From Halohasta salina (GTDB lineage: Archaea; Halobacteriota; Halobacteria; Halobacteriales; Haloferacaceae), in the NCBI RefSeq assembly GCF_024178165.1, contig NZ_JAMZIE010000006.1, forward strand, positions 62,001 to 126,000: 64,000 bases of DNA, in the 5' to 3' direction. Each line of letters starts with the position of its first letter. The first letter of the stretch is position 1. Both the position numbers and the translations under genes were made by a program. Of the stretch, positions 43,308 to 51,839 are shown piece after piece. The notes beneath the pieces were generated by a model. It did no database searches. It was not told the origin of the DNA and was given only the letters and a program-made list of their open reading frames with translations.

Positions 43308-44123
43308 ATGACTACGACCCGTGGGCTCCGCGATTTGGATCGGCCGATCACGATGCTGACGGCCTACGACGCGCTGACCGCCCGCATCGTCGACGACGCC
43401 GGGATCGACGTGATTCTGGTCGGCGACAGCATGGGCAACGCGGTGTTGGGCTACGAGGACACCCTCCCGGTCACCATCGAGGAGGCCACCAGCCACACCG
43501 CGGCGGTCGTCCGCGGGGCCGAGGAGGCACTGGTCGTCGCCGACATGCCGTTTCTCTCCGTGGGCGTCGACGACAGCGAGACGGTCCGGAACGCCGGCCG
43601 GATGCTCAAGGAGGCCGGCGCGGACGCGGTCAAACTCGAAAGCGGTCCCCACACGGTCGACCTCACCGAACGACTCACACAGCTCGGCATCCCCGTCATG
43701 GCCCATCTCGGCCTCACCCCCCAGCACGTCAACCAACTCGGCGGCTACACCCGACAGGGAACGACGACCGAGGCCGCCGAAGAAATCCTCTCGCTCGCGC
43801 GCGATCACGAGGAGGCCGGCGCGTTCGCGCTCGTGCTCGAACACGTTCCGGCGAACGTCGCCGCCGAGATCACTGCAGCCCTCGACATCCCCACCATCGG
43901 GATCGGCGCGGGCCCCGACTGTGACGGGCAGGTACTCGTCGGCACCGACGTCATGGGGTTCGGCGAGGAACTGCCGCCGTTCGCCGAGCAGTTCGGCGAC
44001 GTGGCCGGCGAGATGCGCGCGGCCGTCGACGCCTACCGGGAGGCCGTCGAAGACGGGGAGTTCCCGGCGGCCGAACACAGCCACATCGAAGAAGGCGTCG
44101 ACGACCTCGACCCTACCGAGTAA
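43308..44123 (+). CDS. panB: 3-methyl-2-oxobutanoate hydroxymethyltransferase
   Basis: Ketopantoate hydroxymethyltransferase, first committed step towards pantothenate and coenzyme A. 271 residues, close to the usual 265-280. Family landmarks: ITMLTAYDALTARIVDDAGIDVILVGDSMGN at the N terminus, VVADMPFLSVG, VKLESG, PVMAHLGLTPQHVN, and IPTIGIGAGPDCDGQVLV. The 3' end overlaps the convergent hydrolase gene by 11 bases. Confidence 0.95.
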   Translation: MTTTRGLRDLDRPITMLTAYDALTARIVDDAGIDVILVGDSMGNAVLGYEDTLPVTIEEATSHTAAVVRGAEEALVVADMPFLSVGVDDSETVRNAGRMLKEAGADAVKLESGPHTVDLTERLTQLGIPVMAHLGLTPQHVNQLGGYTRQGTTTEAAEEILSLARDHEEAGAFALVLEHVPANVAAEITAALDIPTIGIGAGPDCDGQVLVGTDVMGFGEELPPFAEQFGDVAGEMRAAVDAYREAVEDGEFPAAEHSHIEEGVDDLDPTE

Positions 44124-44892
44124 TCCGGTCGAGCACCACCGATAGTGCCGCAGTAAACGCCTGTGGCTGTTCGAGCATGGCGAGGTGGGCCGCTGCCTGA
44201 ATCCGGAGCAGCGAGCAGTCCGGCAGTTCCTCGGCGAGGTGCTGGTGGTACCGCAGCGGCGTCAGTTGGTCGTACTCACCGACGATGGCCGCCGCCGGGC
44301 ACGCTATGCCGCCGAGTCTACCGATCACGTTGAACCGATCGGCCGTCCGGAAATCCCGGCGGGTCACCGCCTGCCCGGTCTCTCGTAGCCGACTGATCGA
44401 CGCCTCCCGGAGGTCGGGATCCGGATCGTGAAACAGCCGGTCGGGCCCGTGGAGGAACTCGATCGCGCGCTCGAAGTCGTCGTCGAGCCACGCCAAGAGG
44501 TCCGCCAACACCGGCAACCGGGGGCCAGTGCCGGTCAACACGAGTCCGTCGACCGCGAGGTCGCCTTCGAGCGCCAGCCACAGTGCGACTGCCCCGCCCA
44601 GCGAGTGGCCGACCAGCACCGAGCAGCCGGTCTCGCCGACGACCGCCGCGGCGTCGTCGGCGTAGGCCGACAGCGTCTCGTACCCGGGCTCGGCGTCGAC
44701 GTCCTCGCTTTTGCCGTGGCCGCTGAGGTCGACCGCTGCCACCGGGGTCGTGGTCGCCAGCCGAAACTGGCCGTCCCAGATGGCATGCGACGTGCCGCTA
44801 CCGTGGAGACAACAGATCCCCGGCCCGGCGTCTGCGCTCCGGTCGGCGTACCGGTAGGCCGTCGACCGACCATGGTGACGAACCGTTTCCAT
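44113..44892 (-). CDS. Alpha/beta hydrolase
   Basis: 259-residue alpha/beta-fold hydrolase. The oxyanion-hole segment is CCLHGSGTSHAIW, the nucleophile elbow VGHSLGG contains the catalytic Ser, the acid lies near VGEYDQLTP and the catalytic His in AAAHLAMLEQP. No signal peptide. TTTATG-like GATTTATG at 44916-44923 lies 27 bases before the ATG at 44892, so the 53-residue upstream extension is rejected. Substrate unknown (esterase or lactonase types are possible). Confidence 0.88.
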   Translation of the reverse strand: METVRHHGRSTAYRYADRSADAGPGICCLHGSGTSHAIWDGQFRLATTTPVAAVDLSGHGKSEDVDAEPGYETLSAYADDAAAVVGETGCSVLVGHSLGGAVALWLALEGDLAVDGLVLTGTGPRLPVLADLLAWLDDDFERAIEFLHGPDRLFHDPDPDLREASISRLRETGQAVTRRDFRTADRFNVIGRLGGIACPAAAIVGEYDQLTPLRYHQHLAEELPDCSLLRIQAAAHLAMLEQPQAFTAALSVVLDRITR

Positions 44893-45100
44893 ACCTCCTG
44901 TCGGGGCGAGGCCGGCATAAATCGCCGGACCGTTCGGCTCGCCGATACGACGACGGCCGGGCCGACGAACGTCCTCACGACCGGAGCGACGCTGCCCGCA
45001 GCCGCCGGGTCGACGACACTCTCGGCACTCTCGACGTGTGGACCGCAATACAACTGAATATCTCCACCCCGACGCCGTACAGCGGTTACTTGGAGAAAGG

Positions 45101-45108
45101 TTTATATA
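45101..45108 (+). promoter_or_regulatory. TATA box of hsp20-cdc48 operon
   Basis: TTTATATA, an almost perfect archaeal TATA box, predicts initiation near 45131, five or six bases before the ATG at 45137. Confidence 0.7.
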
Positions 45109-45117
45109 GTTGTATAG

Positions 45118-45132
45118 CTAACTACGAGTTAG
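45118..45132. promoter_or_regulatory. Palindromic operator CTAAC-N5-GTTAG at the hsp20 start site
   Basis: The sequence CTAAC-TACGA-GTTAG is a perfect inverted repeat covering the predicted transcription start. As I recall, CTAAC-N5-GTTAG is the motif reported for the Archaeoglobus heat shock regulator HSR1, whose operon encodes Hsp20 and a Cdc48-type ATPase, the same two genes that follow here. The position over the start site suggests repression by blocking initiation. Confidence 0.7.
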
Positions 45133-45136
45133 TAAC

Positions 45137-45385
45137 ATGACCCAATCACAGACAGCCGGTCGTGACGGCCGCTTCGTGCGACGCTACGAGTACGACGATC
45201 ACTGGCTGCTCGCGGCCGACCTTCCGGTCGACGACGAGCAGGTAGAGGTGGACGTCGTCGGCTCGACGGCGATCGTCGTCATCGACCACGGCGACCGTCT
45301 GAGCGAGGCGGAGTTCGAACTGCCGGCTGCCGACCCAGACGTTACGGTGCAGAACGGCGTACTCACGATCACGGTGGACCAATGA
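45137..45385 (+). CDS. Small Hsp20/alpha-crystallin-like protein
   Basis: 82-residue minimal alpha-crystallin-domain protein ([26 protein letters not shown], and the end [10 protein letters not shown], which matches the last strands of Hsp20). It lacks the long N- and C-terminal arms of oligomeric small heat shock proteins. It overlaps cdc48 by 4 bases (ATGA), so the two are co-translated and probably act together in protein quality control. Confidence 0.85.
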   Translation: MTQSQTAGRDGRFVRRYEYDDHWLLAADLPVDDEQVEVDVVGSTAIVVIDHGDRLSEAEFELPAADPDVTVQNGVLTITVDQ

Positions 45386-47652
45386 AACTCACAGTCAAAC
45401 CGCTCAAACAGAAGGACGCCGGCCGACGCCTCGCGGCAGTCGACCGGGTTGCGGCCGACGAACTCAACCTCAGCGGCGGCGATTTCGTCCGGCTCGACAG
45501 CGACGAGGGCACGGCTATCGCCCGCGTCTGGCCCGGCTACCCCGAAGACGACGGCACCGGAATCGTCCGGATCGACGGCCGGCTCCGACAGGAGGCCGGC
45601 GTCGGCATCGACGACACCGTCACCATCGAGAAGGCCGAAGTCAAGCCGGCAGACTCGATCACGATTGCGCTGCCCCAGCGGCTCGGTATCCGTGGCAACA
45701 TCGACTCGCTGATCCGCCGCGAACTCGGTGGCCAACCTGTCACCGCGGGCCAGAACGTCCAGCTTCCGCTGGGCTTCGGCTTCATGGGCGGCCAATCGCA
45801 GGCCGTCCCGCTGAAGATCGCCTCGACGTCCCCGTCGGGGACGGTCGTTGTCACCGACTCGACGCAGGTCGACATCTCGGAGAAACCCGCCGAGCAGATC
45901 CAGGAGGCCCCCACCGGGGCGGCTCCCGGCGGCGCGGCTGGCGCACCCGACATCACCTACGAGGACATCGGCGGGCTCGACGACGAGCTCGAACAGGTCC
46001 GGGAGATGATCGAACTCCCGATGCGGCACCCCGAGCTGTTCAAGCGGCTCGGCATCGAGCCGCCGAAGGTCGTCCTGCTCCACGGCCCGCCGGGGACCGG
46101 CAAGACGCTGATCGCCAAGGCGGTGGCCAACGAGATCGACGCCTCGTTCCACACCGTCTCGGGGCCGGAGATCATGTCGAAGTACTACGGAGAAAGCGAA
46201 GAACAGCTCCGTGACGTCTTCGAGGAGGCCTCCGAGGAGTCGCCCGCGATCATCTTCATGGACGAGCTCGACTCCATCGCGCCCAAACGCGAGGAGGCCG
46301 GCGGCGATGTCGAACGCCGCGTCGTCGCTCAGCTCCTCTCGCTGATGGACGGGCTCGAAGAGCGCGGCGAAGTCGTCGTGATCGGCGCGACCAACCGCGT
46401 CGACGCCATCGACCCCGCGCTGCGCCGCGGTGGCCGATTCGATCGGGAGATCGAGATCGGCGTCCCCGACCGGGACGGCCGCAAGGAGATCCTGCAGGTC
46501 CACACCCGCAACATGCCGCTGGCCGAGGGGATCGACCTCGACGTCTACGCCGAGAACACCCACGGTTTCGTCGGTGCGGACCTCGAAAGCCTCGCCAAGG
46601 AGGCCGCGATGCACGCCCTGCGGCGGATCCGCCCGCGGCTCGACCTCGAAAGCGACGAGATCGACGCCGACATCCTCGAATCGATCGAGGTCCTCGAAAG
46701 CGATCTCAAAGCAGCCCTGAAAGGGATCGAACCCTCGGCGCTGCGTGAGGTCTTCGTCGAAGTGCCCGACGTGACGTGGGAGGATGTCGGTGGACTCGAA
46801 GACACCAAAGAGCGACTCCGCGAGACGATCCAGTGGCCGCTCGAATACCCCGAGGTGTTCGAGGAACTCGACATGGCCGCCGCGAAAGGTGTCATGCTGT
46901 ACGGGCCGCCGGGGACCGGCAAGACGCTGCTCGCCAAGGCGGTCGCCAACGAGGCCGAGTCGAACTTCATCTCGATCAAGGGCCCCGAACTGCTCAACAA
47001 GTTCGTCGGCGAGTCCGAGAAGGGCGTCCGCGAAGTGTTCAGCAAGGCCCGTGAGAACGCTCCGACGGTCGTGTTCTTCGACGAGATCGACTCGATCGCC
47101 GCCGAGCGCGGCTCCCAGAGCACCGACTCGGGTGTCGGCGAACGGATGGTCAGCCAGCTGCTGACCGAACTCGACGGGCTCGAATCGCTCGAAGACGTCG
47201 TGGTGATCGCCACCTCGAACCGGCCGGATCTGATCGACTCGGCGCTGCTGCGGCCCGGTCGACTGGATCGCCACGTCCACGTCCCCGTGCCCGACGAGGA
47301 GGCCCGCCGGAAGATCTTCGAGGTCCACACCGACGAGAAACCGCTGGCCGACGACGTCGACCTCGACGCGCTGGCCCGCAAGACCGAGGGGTACGTCGGC
47401 GCGGACATCGAGGCCGTCTGCCGTGAGGCGTCGATGGCCGCCAGCCGGGAGTTCATCGGCAGCGTCGACCACGAGGAAGTCGCCGAATCGGTCGGCAACG
47501 TCCGGGTGACGATGGCCCACTTCGAGGACGCCCTCGACGAGGTCACCGCGAGCGTGACTCCTGAGACCCGCGAGCGCTACGAGGAGATCGAACGCGAGTT
47601 CGGCAAAAGCGAGGTCGACACCGAGACCGGCCCCGGCAGCGCGTTCCAGTAG
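45382..47652 (+). CDS. CDC48/p97-type AAA+ unfoldase
   Basis: 756-residue double-ring AAA+ ATPase that unfolds proteins, in archaea for the proteasome. The N-terminal double-psi barrel and 4-alpha-beta domains cover about 1-190. The D1 AAA domain has Walker [13 protein letters not shown] and Walker [10 protein letters not shown] near 225-310. D2 has Walker [13 protein letters not shown], Walker [10 protein letters not shown] and the arginine-finger region [16 protein letters not shown] near 500-640. It ends with an acidic tail without an obvious HbYX motif. Start fixed by overlap with hsp20. Haloarchaeal literature uses the name cdcH/cdc48. Confidence 0.95.
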   Translation: MKLTVKPLKQKDAGRRLAAVDRVAADELNLSGGDFVRLDSDEGTAIARVWPGYPEDDGTGIVRIDGRLRQEAGVGIDDTVTIEKAEVKPADSITIALPQRLGIRGNIDSLIRRELGGQPVTAGQNVQLPLGFGFMGGQSQAVPLKIASTSPSGTVVVTDSTQVDISEKPAEQIQEAPTGAAPGGAAGAPDITYEDIGGLDDELEQVREMIELPMRHPELFKRLGIEPPKVVLLHGPPGTGKTLIAKAVANEIDASFHTVSGPEIMSKYYGESEEQLRDVFEEASEESPAIIFMDELDSIAPKREEAGGDVERRVVAQLLSLMDGLEERGEVVVIGATNRVDAIDPALRRGGRFDREIEIGVPDRDGRKEILQVHTRNMPLAEGIDLDVYAENTHGFVGADLESLAKEAAMHALRRIRPRLDLESDEIDADILESIEVLESDLKAALKGIEPSALREVFVEVPDVTWEDVGGLEDTKERLRETIQWPLEYPEVFEELDMAAAKGVMLYGPPGTGKTLLAKAVANEAESNFISIKGPELLNKFVGESEKGVREVFSKARENAPTVVFFDEIDSIAAERGSQSTDSGVGERMVSQLLTELDGLESLEDVVVIATSNRPDLIDSALLRPGRLDRHVHVPVPDEEARRKIFEVHTDEKPLADDVDLDALARKTEGYVGADIEAVCREASMAASREFIGSVDHEEVAESVGNVRVTMAHFEDALDEVTASVTPETRERYEEIEREFGKSEVDTETGPGSAFQ

Positions 47653-47662
47653 CCGGCTTGGC

Positions 47663-47905
47663 CTACTCGGTCCACCGGATCTCGTATTCGAGTTCGTACC
47701 GCTGTTCGCTGGTCTCCGAATCGGTGAGGCGTTCGAGTTCGGTCTCGAACGTCGCCGTCTCGGGGATCGACACCTCGTGATCGGTTTCTTCGCTCGTCAG
47801 GTGGACGCTCCCGGCCTCGATCTCCTCGGCGGCCGCGACGAGCGCCTCGGCGATTTCGCCTCGCTGGTGGTCGGTTTCGGTTTTGAAGAGTTCTTCTTCG
47901 GGCAT
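47663..47905 (-). CDS. Amphi-Trp domain protein
   Basis: 80-residue protein consisting of one amphi-Trp-type domain: an N-terminal helix (RGEIAEALVAAAEEIEAG) followed by four strands ending YELEYEIRWTE with the terminal Trp. Function unknown. TTATACT at 47931-47937 lies 29 bases before the ATG and fixes the start against a much longer basic extension. A paralogue lies at 56859-57098. Convergent with cdc48. Confidence 0.82.
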   Translation of the reverse strand: MPEEELFKTETDHQRGEIAEALVAAAEEIEAGSVHLTSEETDHEVSIPETATFETELERLTDSETSEQRYELEYEIRWTE

Positions 47906-48397
47906 CACACCACGGTTGGCTCCCGAGTGAAGTATAACATATTCCGCCCGCGAGAACCTGTCAGTTGCCGTAACTCGGCTACGCTCGACCGGGGGTAGCG
48001 GGCGGCAACCCGTCCGAACGGTGTCATATGCAGCCCCTCCTTGATAGAGTGTACCTTCATCCGACCAATCATCGTCGGATAAACCGATGGACAGAACCGT
48101 GGTAAACGGTCGACGGGTTTTATATTGTGAGCCATTGACGTACGGAGTACCCCTACCCGCGTGTCCGAGAATGGACACATCCCTCCGGCCAGTGTCGGTC
48201 CAAACGGTCGACGGCTGGCTCAGTTGTCACCCACAACTCGTGGCTATGTCAGTCGAGTACTAGTCGATGGTCTCGACGGATCGTCGGTCGGGGATGTAGA
48301 CGGTGTGTCGGTTCCAGAGGCGCTCACGCCGGGTCGGGAATTCGTCTGCGGGAGTCGACGCCGGAACGAGTGTGAGCGTACTCCGGACGGTGGTCCC
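47906..48397. other. 492-base gap with a plus-strand promoter and two short hairpins
   Basis: No convincing protein gene. TTTTATATT at about 48117-48125 is a strong TATA-like element on the plus strand predicting a start near 48150. It is followed by two perfect 6-bp stems: GTGTCC-GAGAAT-GGACAC (48161-48178) and AGTTGT-CACCC-ACAACT (48222-48238). A small RNA is possible. Confidence 0.35.
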
Positions 48398-48820
48398 TCA
48401 CGGGATCGGCTCCCCCTGTTCGGACCACGCGACAACTGGCTCGTCGTCGACCGTCGGCTGTGCACCCCGTGTTTCGAACTCAACCTCCACAACGGCGGGG
48501 AGGTCGACGGGGTTACGCACCGTCCACCACGCAAGCCCTTTGTAGCCGCCGGCTTCGAACGTGGTGTCGTCCATGAGCGGCAGCGACGCACCGTCTATTG
48601 AGACGGTCCACGAGAGACGCTCGTCGGCGTCAAGGCCGGCATGAAACAGTTGCAAGCCGCGAGCAGAATCGATCGGCGGCAGCCGATCCGGGGTACCCAT
48701 CGCAAGGGTCACCCAGAAGAACAGTGTCGTCGCTCGCGGAACCGCCAGCCGATGGCGACCCCCGTCGACTGGTAGTTTCAGCTCGACAGCCGGATGATCG
48801 ATAGCATCGACGCGGCTCAT
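48398..48820 (-). CDS. Haloarchaeal protein of unknown function
   Basis: 140-residue acidic soluble protein, beta-strand-rich, with tryptophans in its second half (GLAWWTVRNPVDLPAVVEVEFE). No motif I recognise. The minus-strand composition is typical for the genome while the opposite frame is not. It follows the zinc-finger gene by 52 bases on the same strand and may share its transcript. Confidence 0.6.
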   Translation of the reverse strand: MSRVDAIDHPAVELKLPVDGGRHRLAVPRATTLFFWVTLAMGTPDRLPPIDSARGLQLFHAGLDADERLSWTVSIDGASLPLMDDTTFEAGGYKGLAWWTVRNPVDLPAVVEVEFETRGAQPTVDDEPVVAWSEQGEPIP

Positions 48821-48872
48821 ACGAGCTGTCGCGCCCAGCGGTCCGAACCCAGTCCCGTCTGCTCGGAGTCGA

Positions 48873-49082
48873 TCACGAATCCGTCGCCGTCTCCCTGATC
48901 TCCGCCTCGTAGTTCCACCCGAGGTCCTGATGGACCTCGTCTCTCGATCCGGAGATATGGCCTTGGACGCTACGCACGGTGTCCGACTCGAACTCGTGAC
49001 AGATCGGACAGGAGTACTGTCCCGAGCTAATGGTCGTATCCGAGATGATTCCGACGTCGAATGACGGCTTGTCCGAACTCAT
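48873..49082 (-). CDS. Small C2H2-type zinc-finger protein
   Basis: 69-residue protein with one zinc-finger-like module: C-x2-C in YSCPICHEF, then His in SVQGHISGS and His in DEVHQDL. The spacing C-x2-C-x14-H-x8-H is longer in the last interval than in a eukaryotic finger. Flanking regions are acidic. Such short CPxC proteins are common in haloarchaea and are probably DNA-, RNA- or protein-binding; the target is unknown. Three 13-bp tandem repeats lie upstream. Confidence 0.72.
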   Translation of the reverse strand: MSSDKPSFDVGIISDTTISSGQYSCPICHEFESDTVRSVQGHISGSRDEVHQDLGWNYEAEIRETATDS

Positions 49083-49141
49083 ACGAACGGTAATCGGTCC
49101 GATACGAACAAAAATCCCGTTGCCGTTTCCGAGATCCAGCC

Positions 49142-49180
49142 TAGATTCCGTTCCTAGAGTGCGTTCCTAGATTCCGTTCC
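49142..49180. repeat. Three tandem 13-bp repeats rich in the rare tetramer CTAG
   Basis: TAGATTCCGTTCC (49142-49154), TAGAGTGCGTTCC (49155-49167) and TAGATTCCGTTCC (49168-49180). Each unit is preceded by C, giving three CTAG sites in about 30 bases. The repeats sit between the MFS gene's 3' end and the zinc-finger gene's promoter region. Confidence 0.75.
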
Positions 49181-49210
49181 GAGACGTACCCACGGTTGTC
49201 ATTTTCCGAC

Positions 49211-50368
49211 TCACGTCGGCAGTCGACCGGCGCGTTCGAGGGCTCCGAGGCCGGCGACCGTTGCCAAGAGGCCGACTGCGGCGACGGTGAAGACGAAGTC
49301 GTAGCTGTAGCCGCGTTCGATCAGCGCGCCGAGCAGCGAGGAGCCACCCGACTGGGAGACCATCCACGCGGTACTGAAGACGGCGTAGGCGCTCCCTCTG
49401 GCGGAGTCCGGCAGTGCACTCAGGATGTATGTGTCGGTCGCGGGGAACAGCGCGTGGATGACGAAGCCGATCAGCGCCGAGACGACGGCGAGTGCGAGGG
49501 GTCCGTCGACGGCGACCACCAGCAGCAGGCAGCCGGCGAAGGAGGCGACGATTCCCAACAACAGCGGCACCGACGGGAGGTCGTCGGCCAGCTCGCCGGC
49601 GACGAAGAACGCGGGGATCCCCGCGGCGAAGACGATCGTCAGCATCGTCGAGGCGGCGTTCGGCGAGAGCCCGCGGGCCTGCATATACAGCTCGTAGAAG
49701 TTGAAGACGCCCTGCCAGACGAAGACGGCGACGCCGGCCAGCGCGAGCGCCGACAGGATGATCCGCCACTCCGAGCGCGCGCCGGCGACGAGCGAGCGGT
49801 CGGCCGCTCCCGCATCGGGCATCTCGGTCCGGCGGGCGACGATCACGGTGGCGACGGTCACGACGGCCGTGCCGACGGCGATCGTCCACAGCGCGAGCCG
49901 CCAGTCGACCCACAGCGAGACGGCGACAAGCGGTGCGGCCGCGACAGCCGCCACCTGATTGGCCGCGCCGTGGATCCCCATCACGCGGCCGACGCGCTCG
50001 GGGAACAGCTCGCTCAAAAGCGGGTTCGCCGCGACGAAGTAGACGCCGGAGGCAGTCCCCATAAAGAACGCGCCGAGCATCAGCTGTCGGACCGTTACCG
50101 CCGCGCCCGCGGCGGCCGCCGAAAGCGTGAGCAGAACGCCTGAAACGATCACGAGATAGTGCCGTGGAAGCCGTGTGAGCAGCCAGCCTGCCGGCAACCG
50201 CAGGGAGGCGCTGCCGACCCACGCCAACGTCACGATCAGACCGGCGGTCGCCTCGCCGATGGGAAACTCCGTGATGAACACATCGAGCAGCGGCGCGAAG
50301 ACGATCCTCGCGAGGTTGAGGAAGAAGACGAGCCCACACAACGAGCCAAACAGTCGGCGTCGACTCAC
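49211..50368 (-). CDS. Major facilitator superfamily transporter
   Basis: 385-residue membrane protein with about 11-12 hydrophobic helices in the MFS pattern. The motif-A-like loop after helix 2 reads GWLLTRLPRHYLV, and VIVARRTEMPDAG begins the central cytoplasmic loop. The second half includes GSSLLGALIERGYSYDFVF near helix 11. No partner genes; substrate not predictable. Divergent from the gene at 50527. Confidence 0.88.
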   Translation of the reverse strand: MSRRRLFGSLCGLVFFLNLARIVFAPLLDVFITEFPIGEATAGLIVTLAWVGSASLRLPAGWLLTRLPRHYLVIVSGVLLTLSAAAAGAAVTVRQLMLGAFFMGTASGVYFVAANPLLSELFPERVGRVMGIHGAANQVAAVAAAPLVAVSLWVDWRLALWTIAVGTAVVTVATVIVARRTEMPDAGAADRSLVAGARSEWRIILSALALAGVAVFVWQGVFNFYELYMQARGLSPNAASTMLTIVFAAGIPAFFVAGELADDLPSVPLLLGIVASFAGCLLLVVAVDGPLALAVVSALIGFVIHALFPATDTYILSALPDSARGSAYAVFSTAWMVSQSGGSSLLGALIERGYSYDFVFTVAAVGLLATVAGLGALERAGRLPT

Positions 50369-50490
50369 AGCGACGGTTCGGGGCAGAGGGTTTCAAGCGT
50401 TCCGGACTCCCGATCTGTCGGCACCTTGGAGCGTCCGGACTCGACACCGACGGTGCGAACCGCGGGCGGGGCACTTCGGCAGGGACGAAA

Positions 50491-50523
50491 CACCGCCCCT
50501 TTGGGGAGGCGGTGGCTACCGCC
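50491..50523 (+). promoter_or_regulatory. Two mutually exclusive hairpins before the start codon
   Basis: Stem 1 pairs CACCGCC (50491-50497) with GGCGGTG (50508-50514). Stem 2 pairs GGCGGT (50508-50513) with ACCGCC (50518-50523). They share GGCGGT, and stem 1 also covers a GGGGAGG ribosome-site-like run (50503-50509) shortly before the ATG at 50527. Confidence 0.45.
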
Positions 50524-50526
50524 GGT

Positions 50527-50922
50527 ATGACCCGATTCGATGCCGACACGCCGACCGAACGGCGGCAGCTGTTCGCCGAAGCGATCGACGCTCACCGGGA
50601 GCGCGGTAGCGAGTTCATAACAATCGAGCCCGACGAGTTGCCGCCGGGATCGGACGAGGAACTTCTGCCGTGGGTCCAGTTCAGCGACACTACGATCTCG
50701 ATGGACTGCACCGACGCCGAGTTGGATCGGTTGAAGGGACTGCTCGACGAGTATCCCGAGTTCCGTGCCGAGAGCCTCGAGAGCCCCGAAGAAGCCGAGG
50801 GAACCCACGCCCGGATTACCGCCCGGTCGGATCCCGATCGGCTGGCGACGTTCGTCGACGAGGCGTTCCAGACGGTCTACGGCTACGCCGTCGACTACAC
50901 GGCGTGGATCGTCGCCATCTGA
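50527..50922 (+). CDS. Haloarchaeal protein of unknown function
   Basis: 131-residue acidic soluble protein that I cannot assign. Two halves resemble each other in style (a strand-helix-strand with TTISMDCTDAELDRLKGLL, and ARITARSDPDRLATFVDEAF), suggesting a ferredoxin-like or ACT-like fold, which is only an inference. It ends directly at the stop of the convergent alpha/beta hydrolase (no spacer). The ATG at 50527 is preferred over an upstream in-frame codon at 50512 that lies inside the hairpins. Confidence 0.68.
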   Translation: MTRFDADTPTERRQLFAEAIDAHRERGSEFITIEPDELPPGSDEELLPWVQFSDTTISMDCTDAELDRLKGLLDEYPEFRAESLESPEEAEGTHARITARSDPDRLATFVDEAFQTVYGYAVDYTAWIVAI

Positions 50923-51714
50923 TCAGGCGAGTACCCGCTGGCGCATGAACTCCCGGAGTGCGTCGGTGTAGGCCGTCGGACGGTGGAGGGTACAGACGTG
51001 GCCCGCGTCGTCGATCACTTCGATTGACCCCTGCGGGGCCGCCGCCGCATGCTCGTCTTCGCCGCGGCGCATCACGTAATCCCGTTCGCCGTTGAGAATC
51101 AGGGTCGGGCCGGGGTACGCCGCCAGTGCGTCACGGAAATCCCGCCCCGCGAGCTGGGGGCCAGCCGTGCCGAACGTTCTCGGATAGAACCCGGCCTCGG
51201 TGATCTCGGTGGCCTGCGCCGTCGACAGGGGGCGCTCGCGGACCCATTTCGCGGCCCGATCCTCAACGAATCGTTCGATCCGGTCGCTCCGTGTCGCAAG
51301 GCGGGCGATCCCACCCGCTGCTCGGGTCAGTAGCTCCATCCCGTCGACCGGGTTCGCGCTGCTGCCCGAGAGCACGAGGCCGTCGATTCGGTCGGGGTGG
51401 CGATTGGCGTACTCGGTGGCAACGTAGCCGCCCAGCGAGAGGCCGACCAGTAGGCACTCCTCGGTGGCGTAGTCCTTGATGACCGACTCGACGAGGTCGA
51501 CGGCCCGCTCGAACTCGAACGACTGGGCCGCACGGCTGCCGTGGCCGGGGAGGTCCGGCGCGATGATTCGGCGATCCGATGCGAGGGCGTCCCGTTGGGG
51601 GGCCCACATACTGCGGGTGAAAACCGCCCCGTGGACGAAGACGACCGATGGGGCGTCGTCGGGGCCGTGGATGTCGACGCCGTCGGCCTGTGCTGTCGAG
51701 TCGTTCCGTTGCAT
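50923..51714 (-). CDS. Alpha/beta hydrolase
   Basis: 263-residue alpha/beta hydrolase. Oxyanion segment VFVHGAVFTRSMW, nucleophile elbow VGLSLGG with catalytic Ser, acid near LNGERDYVM and catalytic His in DDAGHVCTLHRP. A helical cap lies at about 125-195. The ATG at 51714 is chosen; a GTG two codons upstream is possible. A GCATACTAA element about 31 bases upstream may be the TATA box. Substrate unknown. Confidence 0.88.
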   Translation of the reverse strand: MQRNDSTAQADGVDIHGPDDAPSVVFVHGAVFTRSMWAPQRDALASDRRIIAPDLPGHGSRAAQSFEFERAVDLVESVIKDYATEECLLVGLSLGGYVATEYANRHPDRIDGLVLSGSSANPVDGMELLTRAAGGIARLATRSDRIERFVEDRAAKWVRERPLSTAQATEITEAGFYPRTFGTAGPQLAGRDFRDALAAYPGPTLILNGERDYVMRRGEDEHAAAAPQGSIEVIDDAGHVCTLHRPTAYTDALREFMRQRVLA

Positions 51715-51839
51715 CGTCACTGAGGTACCACGGGGATTTCCTTAGTATGCCGTGTGAAACGGGGGTTTTCGAGACTTTCACGCCGAGTCATCAGTACCGA
51801 ACCAGCAGGGTTCTTGTCGATCAGCACCCGACCCATCGT

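Noticed and set aside
48161-48601. 146-residue plus-strand frame starting GTG
   Set aside because: Poorly acidic, overlaps the better minus-strand gene and has no recognisable domain; its beginning coincides with a hairpin.
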